NCBI GenBank assembly: GCA_964630265.1
Contig: CAZVRW010000088.1
Span: forward strand, 1-10,495
Origin: CAZBWP01 sp964630265
GTDB lineage: Bacteria > Pseudomonadota > Alphaproteobacteria > Rhodospirillales > Defluviicoccaceae
Length of the DNA: 10,495 bases
Direction of reading: 5' to 3'
In this document: piece after piece, positions 1-5,762 of the stretch
How the letters are laid out: every line of letters begins with the position of its first letter
How positions within the stretch are numbered: position 1 is the stretch's first letter
Position numbers and translations under genes: made by a program
Notes under the pieces: model-generated
Told to the model about the DNA's origin: nothing
What the model saw: the letters and a program-made list of their open reading frames with translations, nothing else
Databases searched by the model: none

Positions 1-5
1 CGTTG

Positions 6-28
6 CGCGCCGGGCTTTACCCGGCGCG
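6..28. other. Perfect stem-loop upstream of rph
   Basis: Positions 6-14 (CGCGCCGGG) and 20-28 are exact reverse complements with a 5-nt loop CTTTA, giving a 9-bp GC-only stem. No T-run follows on either side, so an intrinsic terminator is not well supported. The structure sits 25 nt before the rph start, within the 5' flank, and could be a leader hairpin, the end of an upstream gene's transcript or an operator. The sequence to the left is outside the window, so its role cannot be settled. Confidence 0.45.
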
Positions 29-53
29 TGGCCGGCGCTAGTGTCCGCGTCCC

Positions 54-800
54 ATGGATGAACCCGGCTACGTCAATCGCCCCTCCCGCCGCAGCGCCGA
101 CGCAATGCGGACCGTAACCCTGGAACCCGACGTCAGCAAGTACGCCGAGGGCTCCTGTCTCGCGCGCTTCGGCGACACCCACGTGTTGTGCACGGCGACG
201 GTGGAGGATCGGGTGCCGGGCTGGATGCGCGACACCGGCCGCGGCTGGATTACCGCCGAGTACGGCATGCTGCCGCGATCGACGACGGAACGTACCGCAC
301 GTGAGGCGGCGCGCGGCCGCCAGACCGGGCGGACCCAGGAGATCCAGCGGCTGATCGGCCGCAGCCTGCGCGCCGTCACCGACCTGCATGCCCTCGGCGA
401 GATCCAGGTGCGCATCGACTGCGACGTGTTGCAGGCCGACGGCGGCACCCGCACGGCGGCGATCACCGGCAGCTATGTCGCGCTCTACCGGGCATTTCAG
501 AAGATCCAGACGCTCGGGCTGTTGACGTCCATCCCGCTGACCGATCAGGTGGCGGCCGTCTCCTGCGGCCTCTACCAGGAGACCGCGGTCATCGACCTGG
601 ACTACAGCGAGGACAGCGCCGCGGCGACGGACGCCAACTTCGTGCTGACCGGCCGCGGCGAGATCGTCGAGATCCAGGCGACCGCCGAGGACGTGCCGTT
701 CACCGAGTGGCAGTTCACCGAACTGCTGGTGCTGGCGCGCAAAGGGGTCAGCGAGCTGGTGGCCCTGCAGCGGCAGGTCCTCGGCCTGCCGGCCCTTTGA
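54..800 (+). CDS. rph: Ribonuclease PH (tRNA 3'-end phosphorolytic exoribonuclease)
   Basis: RNase PH uses phosphate to remove nucleotides downstream of the CCA end of tRNA precursors, working as a hexameric ring in the cytoplasm. The 248-residue product aligns by eye along its length with the family: an N-terminal RPxxRxxDxxR block (residues 9-19), then AEGSCLARFGDTHVLC, WITAEYGMLPRST, AREAARGRQTGRTQEIQRLIGR, the DCDVLQADGGTRT phosphate-binding and core block, and EDSAAATDANFVL carrying the conserved acidic residues. It is about ten residues longer than E. coli RNase PH. ATG 54 is chosen because the next Met (residue 18) would delete the RPxxR block; no good Shine-Dalgarno sequence precedes it. 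The usual Gly of RPxGR is Arg here (RPSRRS). It is first in the rph-rdgB-hemW cluster. In many alphaproteobacteria hrcA lies divergently upstream, but that region is not in the window. Confidence 0.97.
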   Translation: MDEPGYVNRPSRRSADAMRTVTLEPDVSKYAEGSCLARFGDTHVLCTATVEDRVPGWMRDTGRGWITAEYGMLPRSTTERTAREAARGRQTGRTQEIQRLIGRSLRAVTDLHALGEIQVRIDCDVLQADGGTRTAAITGSYVALYRAFQKIQTLGLLTSIPLTDQVAAVSCGLYQETAVIDLDYSEDSAAATDANFVLTGRGEIVEIQATAEDVPFTEWQFTELLVLARKGVSELVALQRQVLGLPAL

Positions 801-825
801 CGCACGGCGCGGCGGGGTCTTGGCG

Positions 826-1422
826 ATGGCGCGACGGTTCATGGGCGGCCGGCTGGTGATCGCCAGCCACAATGCCGGCAAGGTTCGGGAGATCGGCGAC
901 CTGCTGCGGCCGTTCGGCGCCGATGCCGTGTCGGCCGGCGACCTCAGCCTGCCGGAGCCGGAGGAGACCGGCATCACCTTCCGCGAGAACGCCGAGATCA
1001 AGGCCCGCGCCGCCGCCGACGGCGCCCGACTGCCGGCACTTGCCGACGATTCCGGGCTGGTGGTGCCGGCGCTCGGCGGCGCCCCCGGCATCGCCTCGGC
1101 GCGCTGGGGCGGCCCCGACAAGGACTTCGCCCTGGCCATGCGCTTGGTCGAGGAGGCCCTGGCCGGGATCGACGACCGGCGCGCCTACTTCGCCTGCGCC
1201 CTCACCCTGGCGTGGCCCGAGGGCGATTGCGAGACCTTCGAGGGCACGGTAGACGGCCGGCTGGTCTGGCCGCCGCGGGGCGACAAGGGCTTCGGCTATG
1301 ACCCGATGTTCGTACCGGAGGGGCACGCGGTCACCTTCGGCGAAATGGATCCGGCGGCGAAGCACGCGATGAGCCACCGCGCCCGCGCCTTCCGCCAACT
1401 GGTTGCCGCCTGCTTCGCATGA
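826..1422 (+). CDS. rdgB: dITP/XTP pyrophosphatase (RdgB/HAM1 family)
   Basis: This enzyme hydrolyses non-canonical purine triphosphates (dITP, ITP, XTP) to monophosphate and pyrophosphate, keeping deaminated bases out of nucleic acids. The 198-residue product has the family motifs in order: SHNAGK nucleotide-binding start (residues 14-19), FRENAEIKA (52-60), the metal-binding LADDSGLVVPALGGAPG block with D74 and D75, GFGYDP (155-160), K179 and SHR (183-185). Length is normal for the family. I prefer ATG 826, with GGGG at 814-817 about 8 nt upstream; a TTG at 820 in frame would add two residues, and ATG 841 would still keep the SHN motif. It lies 25 nt after rph, and its stop overlaps the hemW start (ATGA), so it is almost surely co-transcribed and translationally coupled with hemW. 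Confidence 0.96.
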   Translation: MARRFMGGRLVIASHNAGKVREIGDLLRPFGADAVSAGDLSLPEPEETGITFRENAEIKARAAADGARLPALADDSGLVVPALGGAPGIASARWGGPDKDFALAMRLVEEALAGIDDRRAYFACALTLAWPEGDCETFEGTVDGRLVWPPRGDKGFGYDPMFVPEGHAVTFGEMDPAAKHAMSHRARAFRQLVAACFA

Positions 1423-2573
1423 CGCCCGGCGGTGGTGCGCCGCTGCAGCTCTACGTCCATTGGCCGTTCTGCGTCTCAAAATGCCCGTACTGCGATTTCA
1501 ACAGCCACGTCGCCGAACAGATCGACCAGCAACGCTGGCGCGCGGCGCTGGTGGCCGAACTCGCCTTCGAGGCCGAGCGGTCGCCGGGGCGCACCGTCGC
1601 CAGCGTCTTCTTCGGGGGCGGCACGCCGTCGCTGATGCCGCCGGAGACGGTCGCCGCGGTGCTCGACGCCGTCGGCCGCCACTGGGTCGTCGACGATGCC
1701 CTGGAAGTCACGCTCGAAGCCAATCCGTCGACGCTGGAACGGGATCGGCTGCCGGCGTTCGCCGCCGCCGGCGTCAACCGCGTCTCCATCGGTGTGCAGT
1801 CGTTCGACGACGTTGTGCTCGGGTTCCTCGGCCGCGCCCACACCGCCGATCAGGCCCGCTCGGCCGTCGCCGCGGCGGTGCAGGCGATGCCGCGCACCTC
1901 GTTCGACCTGATCTACGCCTGGCCCGGCCAGAGCCGCGCCCATTGGACCGGCGAGCTGGCCGAGGCGACGGCGCGCGCGGCCGGCCATCTCTCGCTCTAT
2001 CAACTGACCATCGAGCGCGGCACCGCGTTCCACCGCGCCGGCGTCCCGGCGGCCGACGAGGACACCGCCGCCGACCTGTTCGAGCAGGCGGAGGACGCCC
2101 TGGCGGCGGCCGGCCTGCCCGCTTACGAGATCTCCAATCACGCCGCCCCCGGCCTCGCCTGCCGCCACAACACCGCGATCTGGCACGGCAGCGACTATGC
2201 CGGCATCGGTCCCGGCGCGCACGGCCGCCTCACGCTTGACGGCGTCGTGCATGCGACGCACCGCACACCGGCGCCCGATCGCTGGCTCGATCTGGTCGAG
2301 CGCCGCGGCCACGGCACCGCGACCGTGGCGCCCATCGACCGCGACGCGCGCTCGGCCGAACTGGTGATGACCGGCCTCCGCCTCACCGCGGGACTCGACC
2401 GCGGGCGCTTCCGGGCACTGACCGGTGGCGAGCCGGAGGACGCCGTCGACCGCGCCGCCCTCGACCGGCTGGTCGCCGGCGACTTCCTCGCGGTGGATAC
2501 GGCGGGTCTCCGCGCGACGCGGTCCGGCCGGCTATGCCTCGACGCGGTGCTGCGATCCCTGCTCGGCGCCTGA
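1419..2573 (+). CDS. hemW: Heme chaperone HemW (radical SAM, formerly HemN-like)
   Basis: HemW is a radical-SAM family protein that binds heme and delivers it to respiratory enzymes; it was long misnamed coproporphyrinogen III oxidase. The 384-residue product has the [4Fe-4S] motif C18-x3-C22-x2-C25 followed by DF rather than a fourth Cys, which separates HemW from true HemN (CxxxCxxCxC). GGGTPS (66-71) is the SAM-binding glycine motif, followed by EANPSTL, RVSIGVQSF, FDLIYAWPGQ and YQLTIERGT. The C-terminal half has CRHNTAIWHGSDYAGIGPGAHGR, the heme-linked HNxxYW region, but with Ile254 where Tyr is usual. The start codon overlaps the rdgB stop. A GC palindrome plus TTTT follows the stop, and then the 26-bp repeat array. 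Confidence 0.96.
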   Translation: MTPGGGAPLQLYVHWPFCVSKCPYCDFNSHVAEQIDQQRWRAALVAELAFEAERSPGRTVASVFFGGGTPSLMPPETVAAVLDAVGRHWVVDDALEVTLEANPSTLERDRLPAFAAAGVNRVSIGVQSFDDVVLGFLGRAHTADQARSAVAAAVQAMPRTSFDLIYAWPGQSRAHWTGELAEATARAAGHLSLYQLTIERGTAFHRAGVPAADEDTAADLFEQAEDALAAAGLPAYEISNHAAPGLACRHNTAIWHGSDYAGIGPGAHGRLTLDGVVHATHRTPAPDRWLDLVERRGHGTATVAPIDRDARSAELVMTGLRLTAGLDRGRFRALTGGEPEDAVDRAALDRLVAGDFLAVDTAGLRATRSGRLCLDAVLRSLLGA

Positions 2574-2593
2574 CCCGCGGCCCGCCAGCGCCA

Positions 2594-2614
2594 GCGCCGG
2601 CGCCGGCGCCTTTT
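2594..2614 (+). terminator. Possible weak intrinsic terminator after hemW
   Basis: A perfect 16-bp palindrome of GCGCCGG type (2594-2609) is followed at once by TTTT (2611-2614), 20 nt after the hemW stop. The palindrome has no obvious loop and the T-run is short. The CTTTTG at 2610-2615 also resembles the end of the adjoining 26-bp repeat unit (CTTTTA). It could therefore be a terminator or just a degenerate repeat edge. Confidence 0.35.
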
Positions 2615-2615
2615 G

Positions 2616-2863
2616 AGAGCCGGCTGCGCCGAGAACTTTTAAGAGCCGGCTGCGCCGAGAACTTTTAAGAGCCGGCTGCGCCGAGAACTTTTAAGANNNN
2701 NNNNNNNNNNNNNNNNNNNNNNNNNNNNNNNNNNNNNNNNNNNNNNNNNNNNNNNNNNNNNNNNNNNNNNNNNNNNNNNNNNNNNNNNNNNNNNNNAGAG
2801 CCGGCTGCGCCGAGAACTTTTAAGAGCCGGCTGCGCCGAGAACTTTTAAGAGCCGGCTGCGCC
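2616..2863. repeat. 26-bp tandem repeat array, interrupted by an assembly gap
   Basis: A 26-bp unit beginning AGAGCCGGCTGCGCC and ending GAGAACTTTTA is repeated head to tail. Three full copies lie left of the gap (2616-2641, 2642-2667, 2668-2693, plus 3 nt of a fourth), and two full copies plus the first 15 nt of another lie to the right (2797-2822, 2823-2848, 2849-2863). All visible copies are identical. Each unit holds the 8-bp palindrome AGCCGGCT and a small CGGC-TGC-GCCG stem. The unit is not a multiple of 3 and no gene is carried by the array, though its right end encodes the C-terminus of the minus-strand lipoprotein. Identity between copies suggests recent expansion. True copy number is unknown because the run of N may stand for any length. 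Confidence 0.95.
2697..2796. other. Assembly gap of exactly 100 N
   Basis: Positions 2697-2796 are all N. Exactly 100 N is the usual placeholder for a scaffold gap of unknown size. Both edges are in the same 26-bp repeat, so the gap most likely marks a collapsed or unspanned tandem array. Nothing can be said about its content, and extra sequence other than repeat cannot be excluded. Confidence 0.97.
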
Positions 2864-4192
2864 GGCCGGCAACGTCTGGAACGTGCGAATGCCGGGGCTG
2901 ATGACCGTGGAGCCGCCCGGCGTGAGTTCGAGGACCGCCAGGCCCCGCTCGACCGAGCCGTCGGGGGCGAAGCGGAACAGGCCGTCGGCGCCGAGGAAGC
3001 CGTTGGGCGCGGCGAGAAACGCCGGATCGAAGCCGTCGGCCCCGATGCTGCGCGACAGCAGCGCGGCCATCGCCGTGGCATCGTAGGCGAGGCTGGCAAG
3101 GCGGTGCGGCGCCGCGCCGTAGACCTCCTGATACTTGCCGAGGAAGCGGATGCGGTCGGTCGGCTGGGGCACCGCGTACCAGGCGCCGACCAGCGCCGGT
3201 TCACCGCCGAGGCGCTGCTCCTCCCAGAGGCCGGTGCCGAGGATGCGGACGCTGGTGGCGTCCAGGCCGTTCGCCGGCAGGCTTGCGGCGATCGCCCGCA
3301 TGCGCTCGCCACCTTCGGCGATCATCAGCGCCTCGAAGCCGTCGGCGCCTCCCGCCGCGCGGATCTCCGACAGGGTCCCGAGGATCGACTCGAAGTCGAT
3401 GGACGCGGGATCGTAGAATTCGATGTGTGACACCTGGGCGCCCAGCGAACCGACCGAACTGCGCAGCCCGTCGGCGACGACGACGCCGTACTCCGTGTCG
3501 GGGACCAGCAGGGCGAAGCGCCGGGTGCCGCGCTGGAACGAGAAGGAGACGACGCGATCGACCTCCGCCTCGGGCAGGAAGCCCATGACGAACACGCCGT
3601 AACCGGCGACCCGCTGGTCGTTGCTGAACGAGACGATCGGCACGTTGACGGCCTGGGCGACCGCCGCCGCCGCCCGCGTCGACTCGGCACGCAGCGGGCC
3701 GAGGATGAGTTGGGCGTTCTGCGCGATCGCCTGCTCCGCGGCCGCCGCGGCGCCGGCCGCGGTTCCCCCGGTATCGATCGGCAGCAGCGTGAAGCCCGAG
3801 CCGCCGAGATCGACCACGGCCAACTGCGCGGCATCCAGCATGGACTTGCCGATCGATGCCAGCCGGCCACTGAGCGGCAGCAGCAGCGCCACGCGCTCGG
3901 GCTGCCCCGGTGTCACCTGGGGGGGCACCGCCGCACCGTCGGCCCCGACGACGGGCAGGGTCGCGCCCGGGATCAGAATGTTTGTCGGACTGCCACCGGC
4001 GACGCGATACTGCGGTTGCGGCGCCGCCGGCGCGACGCCGGGCGCCGCCGACGGTGGCGGGCCCTCGGGGCCGCTGACCGTCGGCCCCGGACCAGTGGCG
4101 GATGGCGCACAGGCGGAGATCAACAGCGCAAGGGCCATCAGCCATGGCGCGGGGAAAGCGAGCGGAAGACGGCGCGACCGAAGGTATGACAT
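2846..4192 (-). CDS. LpoA-like penicillin-binding protein activator lipoprotein (type 1 periplasmic-binding fold)
   Basis: The 448-residue product starts with a lipoprotein signal peptide: basic SRR, a hydrophobic stretch and the lipobox ISAC with acylated Cys28, no Asp at +2. A Pro/Gly/Ala-rich linker (about 29-98) leads to a type 1 periplasmic-binding domain from about residue 100 (RVALLLPLSG) through LILGPLRAEST, VPIVSFSNDQ, FALLVPDTEYG and LASLAYDATAMAALL. This matches the C-terminal domain of E. coli LpoA, which activates PBP1A from the outer membrane; the N-terminal TPR domain of enterobacterial LpoA is absent, as expected for this shorter group. ATG at 4190-4192 fits the signal peptide, with AGGA about 10 nt upstream; a TTG 17 codons earlier would overlap rsmI. 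It diverges from rsmI, as lpoA does in E. coli. The last five residues (GAAGS) and the TAA stop are encoded by the 26-bp repeat. An ABC amino-acid receptor is the alternative, but no transporter genes are near. Confidence 0.85.
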   Translation of the reverse strand: MSYLRSRRLPLAFPAPWLMALALLISACAPSATGPGPTVSGPEGPPPSAAPGVAPAAPQPQYRVAGGSPTNILIPGATLPVVGADGAAVPPQVTPGQPERVALLLPLSGRLASIGKSMLDAAQLAVVDLGGSGFTLLPIDTGGTAAGAAAAAEQAIAQNAQLILGPLRAESTRAAAAVAQAVNVPIVSFSNDQRVAGYGVFVMGFLPEAEVDRVVSFSFQRGTRRFALLVPDTEYGVVVADGLRSSVGSLGAQVSHIEFYDPASIDFESILGTLSEIRAAGGADGFEALMIAEGGERMRAIAASLPANGLDATSVRILGTGLWEEQRLGGEPALVGAWYAVPQPTDRIRFLGKYQEVYGAAPHRLASLAYDATAMAALLSRSIGADGFDPAFLAAPNGFLGADGLFRFAPDGSVERGLAVLELTPGGSTVISPGIRTFQTLPAGAAGS

Positions 4193-4242
4193 CGTTGGTT
4201 GATCCTGTTTTTCGTCCCGATCTGGATCAGGGTAGCGAGGCA
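4193..4242. promoter_or_regulatory. Short divergent region between the lpoA-like gene and rsmI
   Basis: Only 50 bp separate the two chosen start codons, so promoters for both directions must lie here or inside the opposing genes. The segment is richer in A/T than the coding DNA and holds the inverted repeat TGATCC (4200-4205) / GGATCA (4224-4229) with an 18-nt spacer. Ribosome-binding candidates are AGGG at 4229-4232 or GAGG at 4237-4240 for rsmI, and AGGA on the minus strand (TCCT at 4203-4206) for the lipoprotein. I see no convincing -35/-10 pair. Confidence 0.4.
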
Positions 4243-5154
4243 ATGGTGCAGAGTAAACCGCGGCGCGCCGTCAAGGCGGCGAAGATGGGCGAAGCAGCGC
4301 CCCGGTCGCCGACCGACCTGGCCGGCGGCCTCTACGTGGTGGCAACGCCCATCGGCAATGCGGCCGACATCACGCTGCGCGCGCTCGCCGTCCTCGCCGC
4401 GGTCGATGTGATCGCCTGCGAGGACACGCGGGTGACGCGCAAGCTGCTCGGCATGCACGGGATCTCGCGGCCGTTGACGGCCTACCACGAGCACAACGCC
4501 GACGCCGTGCGGCCGCGCCTGCTCGCCCGCCTCGCCGCCGGCGAGCGCATCGCACTGGTCTCCGACGCCGGCACGCCGCTGATCTCCGATCCGGGCTTCC
4601 GCCTGGTCCGTGCCTGCATCGCCGCCGGCGTGGCGGTGATACCCCTGCCCGGCGCCTCGGCGGTGCTCGCCGCGCTCACCATCTCAGGACTGCCCACTGA
4701 CCGGTTCCTGACCGCCGGCTTTCTGCCGACGCGCCAAGGGCCGCGCCGCCGCGCGCTGGCCGAACTGGCGGCGGTGCCGGCGACGCTGGTGATCCTGGAA
4801 TCGCCGCACCGGCTGGCGGCATCCCTGGCCGACATGGCCGAGGTGCTGGGCGACCGCGCGGCGGCGGTCACGCGGGAACTGACCAAACTTTTCGAGGAGG
4901 CGGTGCGCGGCCCGCTGACGGACCTCGCCGCGCGTTACGCCGCCGCCGGTCCACCGAAGGGCGAGATTACCGTCGTCATCGCCCCGCCCGCCCCGGCGGC
5001 GCCACCGGCCGCCGCCGACGTCGACGCCTTGCTGGCGGCGGCCCTGACCGAGGGATCGGTGAAGGACGCGGCCGCCCGCGTCGCCGCCACCACCGGCTTG
5101 CCGAAGCGCGCCGTCTACGCCCGCGCCCTGGCGATCGAGGCGAAACGGCGATGA
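4243..5154 (+). CDS. rsmI: 16S rRNA (cytidine(1402)-2'-O)-methyltransferase RsmI
   Basis: RsmI uses S-adenosylmethionine to 2'-O-methylate C1402 in the decoding centre of 16S rRNA. The 303-residue product carries the family signatures of the tetrapyrrole-methylase fold: LYVVATPIGN (30-39), DITLRAL, ACEDTRVTRKLL (58-69), YHEHN (81-85), SDAGTPLISDPG (107-118), LPGASAVLAALTISGLPTDRF (135-155), ESPHRL (186-191) and RELTKLFEE (211-219). The C-terminal 35 residues form the short helical domain usual for RsmI (SVKDAAARVAATTGLPKRAVYA). ATG 4243 is taken as start, with AGGG at 4229; ATG 4285 with AAGG 8 nt upstream is an equally good alternative (289 residues, closer to E. coli length). The longer in-frame reading from 4102 overlaps the divergent lipoprotein's signal sequence and is unlikely. 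Its stop overlaps the yraN start (ATGA). Confidence 0.95.
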   Translation: MVQSKPRRAVKAAKMGEAAPRSPTDLAGGLYVVATPIGNAADITLRALAVLAAVDVIACEDTRVTRKLLGMHGISRPLTAYHEHNADAVRPRLLARLAAGERIALVSDAGTPLISDPGFRLVRACIAAGVAVIPLPGASAVLAALTISGLPTDRFLTAGFLPTRQGPRRRALAELAAVPATLVILESPHRLAASLADMAEVLGDRAAAVTRELTKLFEEAVRGPLTDLAARYAAAGPPKGEITVVIAPPAPAAPPAAADVDALLAAALTEGSVKDAAARVAATTGLPKRAVYARALAIEAKRR

Positions 5155-5567
5155 GCGGCCGCCGCAACACGGCGTCCCGCCACCGGACCTCGCCGTCCCG
5201 CCATCGGACCACGGCGTCCCGGCATCGGGCGTGGCGGTTCGGCCGGCTGGCCGAGGCGGTCTGCGTCGTGTCCCTCTGGCTGCGCGGCTACCGGATCCTG
5301 GCGCGCGACTTGCGCACCGCCATGGGTGAGATCGACATCGTCGCCCGCCGCGGCCACGTGCTGGCAATCATCGAGGTCAAGGCGCGCACCGGCGACAGTG
5401 ATCCGCTGCCGTCGCCGCGGCAGCGTCGGCGGATCGTCGACGGCGCCCGTGCCTTCCTCTCCATGCGGCCACACTGCGCCGATCTGGACGTGCGATTCGA
5501 TCTGATGGAGGTCCGGCCGTGGCGCTGGCCGCGGCACCATGCAGACGCATGGCGGCCCGGTGACTAG
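5151..5567 (+). CDS. yraN: YraN/UPF0102 family endonuclease-like protein
   Basis: This is a 138-residue member of the UPF0102 family, which has the restriction-endonuclease-like fold (related to archaeal Holliday-junction resolvases); its cellular role is not settled. Visible core: RFGRLAEAV, LWLRGYRILARDLR, GEIDIVARRG with E60 and D62, IIEVKAR with E75 and K77 (the PD-(D/E)xK pattern), QRRRIVDGARAFL (91-103), VRFDLMEV and the typical tail AWRPGD. The start overlaps the rsmI stop (ATGA), so the two are coupled. Before the core, residues 7-27 are an Arg/His-rich heptad (xxSRHRT) repeated three times, encoded by 21-bp direct repeats; relatives usually have a short basic leader here. If a later start were used no ATG is available before the conserved core, so the repeat is probably translated. 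Confidence 0.92.
   Translation: MSGRRNTASRHRTSPSRHRTTASRHRAWRFGRLAEAVCVVSLWLRGYRILARDLRTAMGEIDIVARRGHVLAIIEVKARTGDSDPLPSPRQRRRIVDGARAFLSMRPHCADLDVRFDLMEVRPWRWPRHHADAWRPGD
5169..5231 (+). repeat. In-frame 21-bp x 3 minisatellite in the yraN 5' end
   Basis: Three consecutive 21-bp units (5169-5189, 5190-5210, 5211-5231) share the core CGTCCCGCCAYCGGACC with a few substitutions, the third being the most diverged. They encode TASRHRT, SPSRHRT and TASRHRA. The period is a multiple of 3, so changes in copy number would keep the yraN frame. Confidence 0.9.
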
Positions 5568-5576
5568 TCGTCCGAC

Positions 5577-5603
5577 GCCAACGGATGAGGCCCATCCGTT
5601 GGC
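5577..5603 (+). other. Perfect 11-bp stem-loop just after yraN
   Basis: GCCAACGGATG (5577-5587) and its exact complement at 5593-5603 enclose a 5-nt loop AGGCC. It begins 9 nt after the yraN stop. No T-run follows, and a proper terminator lies 25 nt further on. It may stabilise the mRNA 3' end or assist termination. Confidence 0.6.
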
Positions 5604-5627
5604 TGAATCGCACCACCAGATCAATCA

Positions 5628-5688
5628 CCTAGTGGATCGGATCAGGCGCCTGGAAAGGAAGCGCCAGATCCGATCCACCAGGTTTTTT
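5628..5688 (+). terminator. Strong Rho-independent terminator of the rsmI-yraN operon
   Basis: Arms of 22 nt at 5628-5649 and 5661-5682 are complementary except for two mismatches, with an 11-nt loop (5650-5660, CTGGAAAGGAA). They are followed directly by six T (5683-5688). The stem is long for an intrinsic terminator. It separates yraN from the downstream lipoprotein gene, which must then have its own promoter. Confidence 0.9.
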
Positions 5689-5707
5689 CGCCGTGTCCAA
5701 CCGGAGC

Positions 5708-5738
5708 TTGGCCTGCCGCGTGCGGTCCCGGATAGTAT
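5708..5738 (+). promoter_or_regulatory. Candidate promoter for the BON-domain lipoprotein gene
   Basis: TTGGCC (5708-5713) and TAGTAT (5733-5738) are spaced by 19 nt, slightly long, and match sigma-70 consensus only partly. Support comes from position: the preceding operon ends in a strong terminator at 5688, so a start site must lie between there and 5763. Confidence 0.35.
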
Positions 5739-5746
5739 CGGCGTTC

Positions 5747-5756
5747 GTTTCGAAAC
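5747..5756. promoter_or_regulatory. 10-bp palindrome GTTTCGAAAC, possible operator
   Basis: A perfect palindrome GTTTCGAAAC lies between the candidate -10 element and the GTG start at 5763, in an A/T-richer pocket. The position suits a regulator site, but a single 10-bp palindrome is weak evidence. Confidence 0.3.
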
Positions 5757-5762
5757 CCGAGG

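Noticed and set aside
39..44. TAGTGT as -10 element for rph
   Set aside because: No acceptable -35 hexamer at a proper distance; CTTTAC at 15-20 is a poor match and lies in the hairpin loop.
748..1479. 243-residue minus-strand open frame opposite rdgB
   Set aside because: Composition is Arg/Gly/Ala-rich without any motif, typical of antisense frames in GC-rich DNA, and it lies wholly opposite well-identified rdgB.
2616..2863. CRISPR array
   Set aside because: The 26-bp units are joined head to tail with no spacers between them, and no cas genes are near.
2616..2863. Insertion-sequence ends or transposon scar
   Set aside because: No transposase, terminal inverted repeats or target-site duplication is visible; the array is simple tandem duplication.
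3201..4145. 314-residue minus-strand frame overlapping the LpoA-like gene
   Set aside because: Extremely Arg/Gly-rich shadow in another frame of the same strand; the 448-residue frame has signal peptide and periplasmic-binding fold.
4102..4242. N-terminal extension of RsmI by 47 residues
   Set aside because: It would read through the signal-peptide region of the divergent lipoprotein; start sites at 4243 or 4285 have ribosome-binding candidates and match family length.
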